From the NCBI GenBank assembly GCA_038230775.1, contig JBBRMQ010000037.1, forward strand, positions 1-23,925: a stretch of DNA of 23,925 nt, written 5' to 3'. The notes below the pieces were generated by a model that was given only the letters and a program-made list of their open reading frames with translations, ran no database searches and had not been told where the DNA came from. The translations under genes and the position numbers were made by a program. Within the stretch, counting starts at the first letter, position 1; each line of letters begins with the position of its first letter. This document shows positions 21,581 through 23,925 of the stretch, in pieces. This DNA comes from JBBRMQ01 sp038230775. Its GTDB lineage: Bacteria; Acidobacteriota; Thermoanaerobaculia; Gp7-AA8.

Positions 21581-22713
21581 CCGACAGCGCGGCGTCGGGG
21601 CAGGACATCCGGTTCGTAGATCAGGCCGTTCGGATGAAGCGCACCGATGGTTCCCGAACTTCCGCCGGGCATGAACAAGCGTCCGTCGAACAGCGTCACG
21701 ATCGGCGCGTCGACGCGCGGAGCGGGAAGTGGCGCCGCAGATCGGAAGATGTTCGAGCGTGGGTCGAAGATCTCGGCGCTCGCGAGCGGCTTGTCGTCTG
21801 CGCCGCGTCCCGTGGCGAGGAGCACGGTGCCGTCGGGAAGCCGTGCCGCAACATGCGACCGACGAGCGGTCAGCAACTCAGGCCCGGCGACCATCGTGTC
21901 CGTGTCCGCGTCGTAGATCACCGAGCTGTCCAGCCAGTGCGGCCCGCATGTGTTAGGCGCACAGAATGCCGACGGGATGTTCACGCCGCCCGCGATCAAC
22001 ACGTGCGTCGCGTCGTATGCAACGGCTGTCCCGTCCTCGCGGGGCTCGTGAAAGCCGTCTGTGGACCTCGCGTCATGAAGGTGCCACGACGGATCGATTC
22101 GAAAAACTGCGTTCACTGAGTAGTTTCCTTTTGTGCCGCAGTAACTTCCTCCTGCGACGAGTAGAGACCCGTCCCGGAGCGGCGCCAGCGCGGAACCACC
22201 ACGTGGCATCAGGGCGAACATCGCTGGTGTCAGCAACGGCTTCTGATAAAGCTGGCAGCCACCAGACAGGCATGCGGGACAGAGAACGGGAGTTCCTTTG
22301 ACGCCGCCGATGATGGCGGCGCCAGAGGGCATCGATGGACCATCCGTGAACGTGCCGGTTGTCGGGTCGAAAATCTCGACCGTCAGTGCTACCTGATTGA
22401 AGATGTCGCCCGTCCATCCGGCGGCGATGAACACCGTTGCGTCATCGAGGAGGAGGGCCGTGTGGCCGTACCGCGTATGGTGCATTGCCCCTGTCGCCGT
22501 GAACGAGCCGCTCCTCGGATCGTAGATCTCGGCGCCCGCGATCGCTCCGGCAGTGTCCCGGCCCCCGGCGATGAGGACCCGTCCGTCCGCCAGCATTGTC
22601 GCGGTGTGCTCGACTCTCGGGCGCATACGGCCCGTCTCGATCCACCGTCCGGCCGTGAGAAGGCCCGGCGAACAGAGCAGAAGCAACGGAATGAGAGATT
22701 TACGCATCGCCAT
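21571..22713 (-). CDS. Secreted Kelch-repeat (beta-propeller) protein
   Basis: About 380 residues from the ATG at 22713 (the ATG at 22707 is equally possible), opening a signal peptide MAMRKSLIPLLLLCSPGLLTAG. The mature protein is a series of Kelch motifs, each with a hydrophobic strand ending in Gly-Gly or a variant (DGRVLIAGG, GSLLVAGG, ATHVLIAGG, DGTVLLATG, DGRLFMPGG) and with blades marked by AEIYDPRSGSF, VEIFDPTTGTF and AEIFDPRSNIF. Six blades are plausible. Four cysteines in the middle (CPACLSGGC and later) may form disulfides. It would be a periplasmic or surface binding scaffold of unknown ligand. It is the first gene of the unit with the esterase, divergent from pilT by 73 bp. Confidence 0.85.
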   Translation of the reverse strand: MAMRKSLIPLLLLCSPGLLTAGRWIETGRMRPRVEHTATMLADGRVLIAGGRDTAGAIAGAEIYDPRSGSFTATGAMHHTRYGHTALLLDDATVFIAAGWTGDIFNQVALTVEIFDPTTGTFTDGPSMPSGAAIIGGVKGTPVLCPACLSGGCQLYQKPLLTPAMFALMPRGGSALAPLRDGSLLVAGGSYCGTKGNYSVNAVFRIDPSWHLHDARSTDGFHEPREDGTAVAYDATHVLIAGGVNIPSAFCAPNTCGPHWLDSSVIYDADTDTMVAGPELLTARRSHVAARLPDGTVLLATGRGADDKPLASAEIFDPRSNIFRSAAPLPAPRVDAPIVTLFDGRLFMPGGSSGTIGALHPNGLIYEPDVLPRRRAVGSR

Positions 22714-22774
22714 CTGTGATACGGCATGGAGAACACATGCGTCGTGTCTCCCTGTACAATGAACGGTCAAGCCC

Positions 22775-22780
22775 AAGGAG
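22775..22780 (+). promoter_or_regulatory. Shine-Dalgarno fixing the pilT GTG start
   Basis: AAGGAG ends 6 nt before the GTG at 22787, which is the expected first codon of a PilT N-terminus (HINDLLKIA). A possible -10 hexamer, TACAAT (22755-22760), lies upstream, giving a leader of about 20 nt. The -35 region is not convincing. Confidence 0.7.
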
Positions 22781-22786
22781 ATTCTC

Positions 22787-23925
22787 GTGCATATCAACGA
22801 CCTGCTCAAGATTGCCGCCGAACGCCGCGCGTCGGACCTTCACATCAAGGTCGGGTCGCACCCGGTGATCCGCGTCGATGGCGAGCTGACCCCGCTCGTC
22901 GAGCTCAAGCGTTTGATGCAGGAAGACACGATCGCGATGGCGTTCTCGATCATGTCCTCCCGCCAGAAAGAGAAGTTCAAGAACAACTACGAAATCGACA
23001 TCGCGTACTCCGTCCCCGGGCTCGGCCGCTTCCGCTGCAACATCTTCCAGCAGCGCGGCACCGTCGGCATGGTTCTCCGCGTCATTCCGGTGAAGATTCT
23101 GTCGATCCGCGAGCTGATGCTTCCGGTCGTCCTGGAGAAGATCGCCGAGGAGCGCCGCGGCCTCATTCTGTGCACCGGCACCACGGGCTCCGGCAAGTCG
23201 ACGACGCTGGCCGCGATGATCGACTACATCAACACGCATCGCACCGAGCACATCATGACGGTCGAGGATCCGATCGAGTTCCTCCACCGCGACAAGAAGT
23301 CGATCGTCAACCAGCGCGAGATCGAAGTGGACACCAAGTCGTTCTCGCAGGCGCTGCGCTCGGCGCTGCGTCAGGATCCCGACGTCATCCTCGTCGGCGA
23401 GATGCGCGACTACGAGACGATCGTGACGGCCCTCACCGCGGCGGAGACGGGCCACCTGGTGTTGTCGACCCTGCACACGATGGATGCCACCGAAACAGTC
23501 AACCGCATCATCTCCGTGTTTCCGCCGCACCAGCAGAAGCAGATCCGGCTGCAGCTCGCCAGCGTGCTGAAGGCGGTGGTGTCGCAGCGCCTGATGCCGA
23601 AGATCGACGGCAAGGGGCGCGCGCCGGCGGTCGAGGTGCTGATCAGCACCCCCTTCATCCGCGACTGCATCGTCGACAAGGACAAGACGCATCTGATCCA
23701 CGGCGCGATCGCCGCGGGCACTTCGCAGTACGGCATGCAGACGTTCGACCAGTCGATCTTCAGCCTGTTCAAGCAGGGGCAGGTGTCGCTCGAGGAAGCG
23801 CTGCGCTGGGCGAGCAACGTCGACGAGTTCAAGCTCAAGGTCCAGGGCATTTCGACGACGTCCGAGATGAGCAAGGACCAGATGGCGAGCGCGGGCATGA
23901 AGAACCCGGAAATCTCCCGCTTCGG
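22787..23925 (+). CDS. pilT: Type IV pilus retraction ATPase (PilT family), 3' end beyond window
   Basis: At least 379 residues, starting at GTG 22787 with a good Shine-Dalgarno; no stop codon occurs before the window edge, so the last few residues are missing. The N-terminal PAS-like domain begins HINDLLKIAAERRASDLHIKVG. The motor has Walker A GTTGSGKST (131-139, Lys137), the Asp-box MTVEDPIEFLH, Walker B DPDVILVGEMRD (197-208), and a His-box TGHLVLSTLHT (221-231). It would depolymerise the pilus for twitching motility. The canonical AIRNLI retraction motif reads FIRDCI (290-295), keeping Ile-Arg but changing Asn and Leu. A Ser/Met-rich tail follows. It is divergent from the Kelch gene; no other pilus gene is visible. 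Confidence 0.93.
   Translation, partial: MHINDLLKIAAERRASDLHIKVGSHPVIRVDGELTPLVELKRLMQEDTIAMAFSIMSSRQKEKFKNNYEIDIAYSVPGLGRFRCNIFQQRGTVGMVLRVIPVKILSIRELMLPVVLEKIAEERRGLILCTGTTGSGKSTTLAAMIDYINTHRTEHIMTVEDPIEFLHRDKKSIVNQREIEVDTKSFSQALRSALRQDPDVILVGEMRDYETIVTALTAAETGHLVLSTLHTMDATETVNRIISVFPPHQQKQIRLQLASVLKAVVSQRLMPKIDGKGRAPAVEVLISTPFIRDCIVDKDKTHLIHGAIAAGTSQYGMQTFDQSIFSLFKQGQVSLEEALRWASNVDEFKLKVQGISTTSEMSKDQMASAGMKNPEISRF

Noticed and set aside
22700..23701. 333-codon minus-strand frame opposite pilT
   Set aside because: It is antisense to intact Walker and His-box motifs of a PilT ATPase and has no family features of its own.

Overview
This is a gene-dense, high-GC bacterial chromosome segment with no phage, plasmid or tRNA/rRNA genes. 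Type IV pilus ATPases, HExxxHH-type DUF885 hydrolases, DUF2231-Rieske fusions, large TPR secretory proteins and many small REP-like inverted repeats together suggest a soil- or sediment-type Acidobacteriota or a relative. That placement is an inference from gene content; no marker gene here fixes the phylum.

Layout. Positions 1-2274 hold, on the minus strand, a tandem-domain universal stress protein, a lipoprotein and a YbjN-like protein. An RlmI-type rRNA methyltransferase follows on plus (2296-3459). Positions 3564-9860 hold two PilB/GspE-type assembly ATPases separated by an oppositely oriented GT39-type membrane glycosyltransferase; the second ATPase carries an extra N-terminal GAF domain. 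Next come a single-domain response regulator (minus), a secreted DUF885 hydrolase (plus) and, on minus, an alpha/beta hydrolase-TPR protein translated behind an AhpD/carboxymuconolactone decarboxylase (CMD)-like gene. Divergent from these is an Fpg/Nei DNA glycosylase followed by a DUF2231-Rieske membrane protein. The rest holds a secreted TPR protein, a DUF72 protein, a PlsC-like acyltransferase, a stand-alone EAL protein, a small membrane protein, a three-gene minus-strand unit (Kelch protein, carboxylesterase, anchored secreted protein) and, running off the right edge, a PilT-type retraction ATPase.

Main discovery. The CMD/AhpD-like gene at 13479-14018 has one in-frame TGA exactly where the family has the second cysteine of its redox CxxC motif, giving C-E-F-U. 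The mRNA from this UGA folds into a hairpin with the hallmarks of a bacterial SECIS element: a lower stem containing the UGA, a 6-bp GC-rich upper stem, and a GGUCG apical loop 17 nt after the UGA, close to the E. coli fdhF geometry. I read it as a selenoprotein, not a pseudogene. Its true stop overlaps the start of the downstream hydrolase (ATGA), so hydrolase translation may depend on selenocysteine decoding.

Other themes. Several genes have a -10-like hexamer only 5-8 nt before the start codon and no Shine-Dalgarno, suggesting leaderless mRNAs. Two 20-bp divergent gaps share one TATAAT core read in both directions. Three convergent pairs overlap tail to tail by 12-20 bp. Inverted-repeat families occupy intergenic gaps, and one sits in frame inside the glycosyltransferase gene. 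The pilus ATPases, EAL protein and response regulator are consistent with second-messenger control of surface motility, but no pilin, PilC or other pilus structural gene lies in the window.
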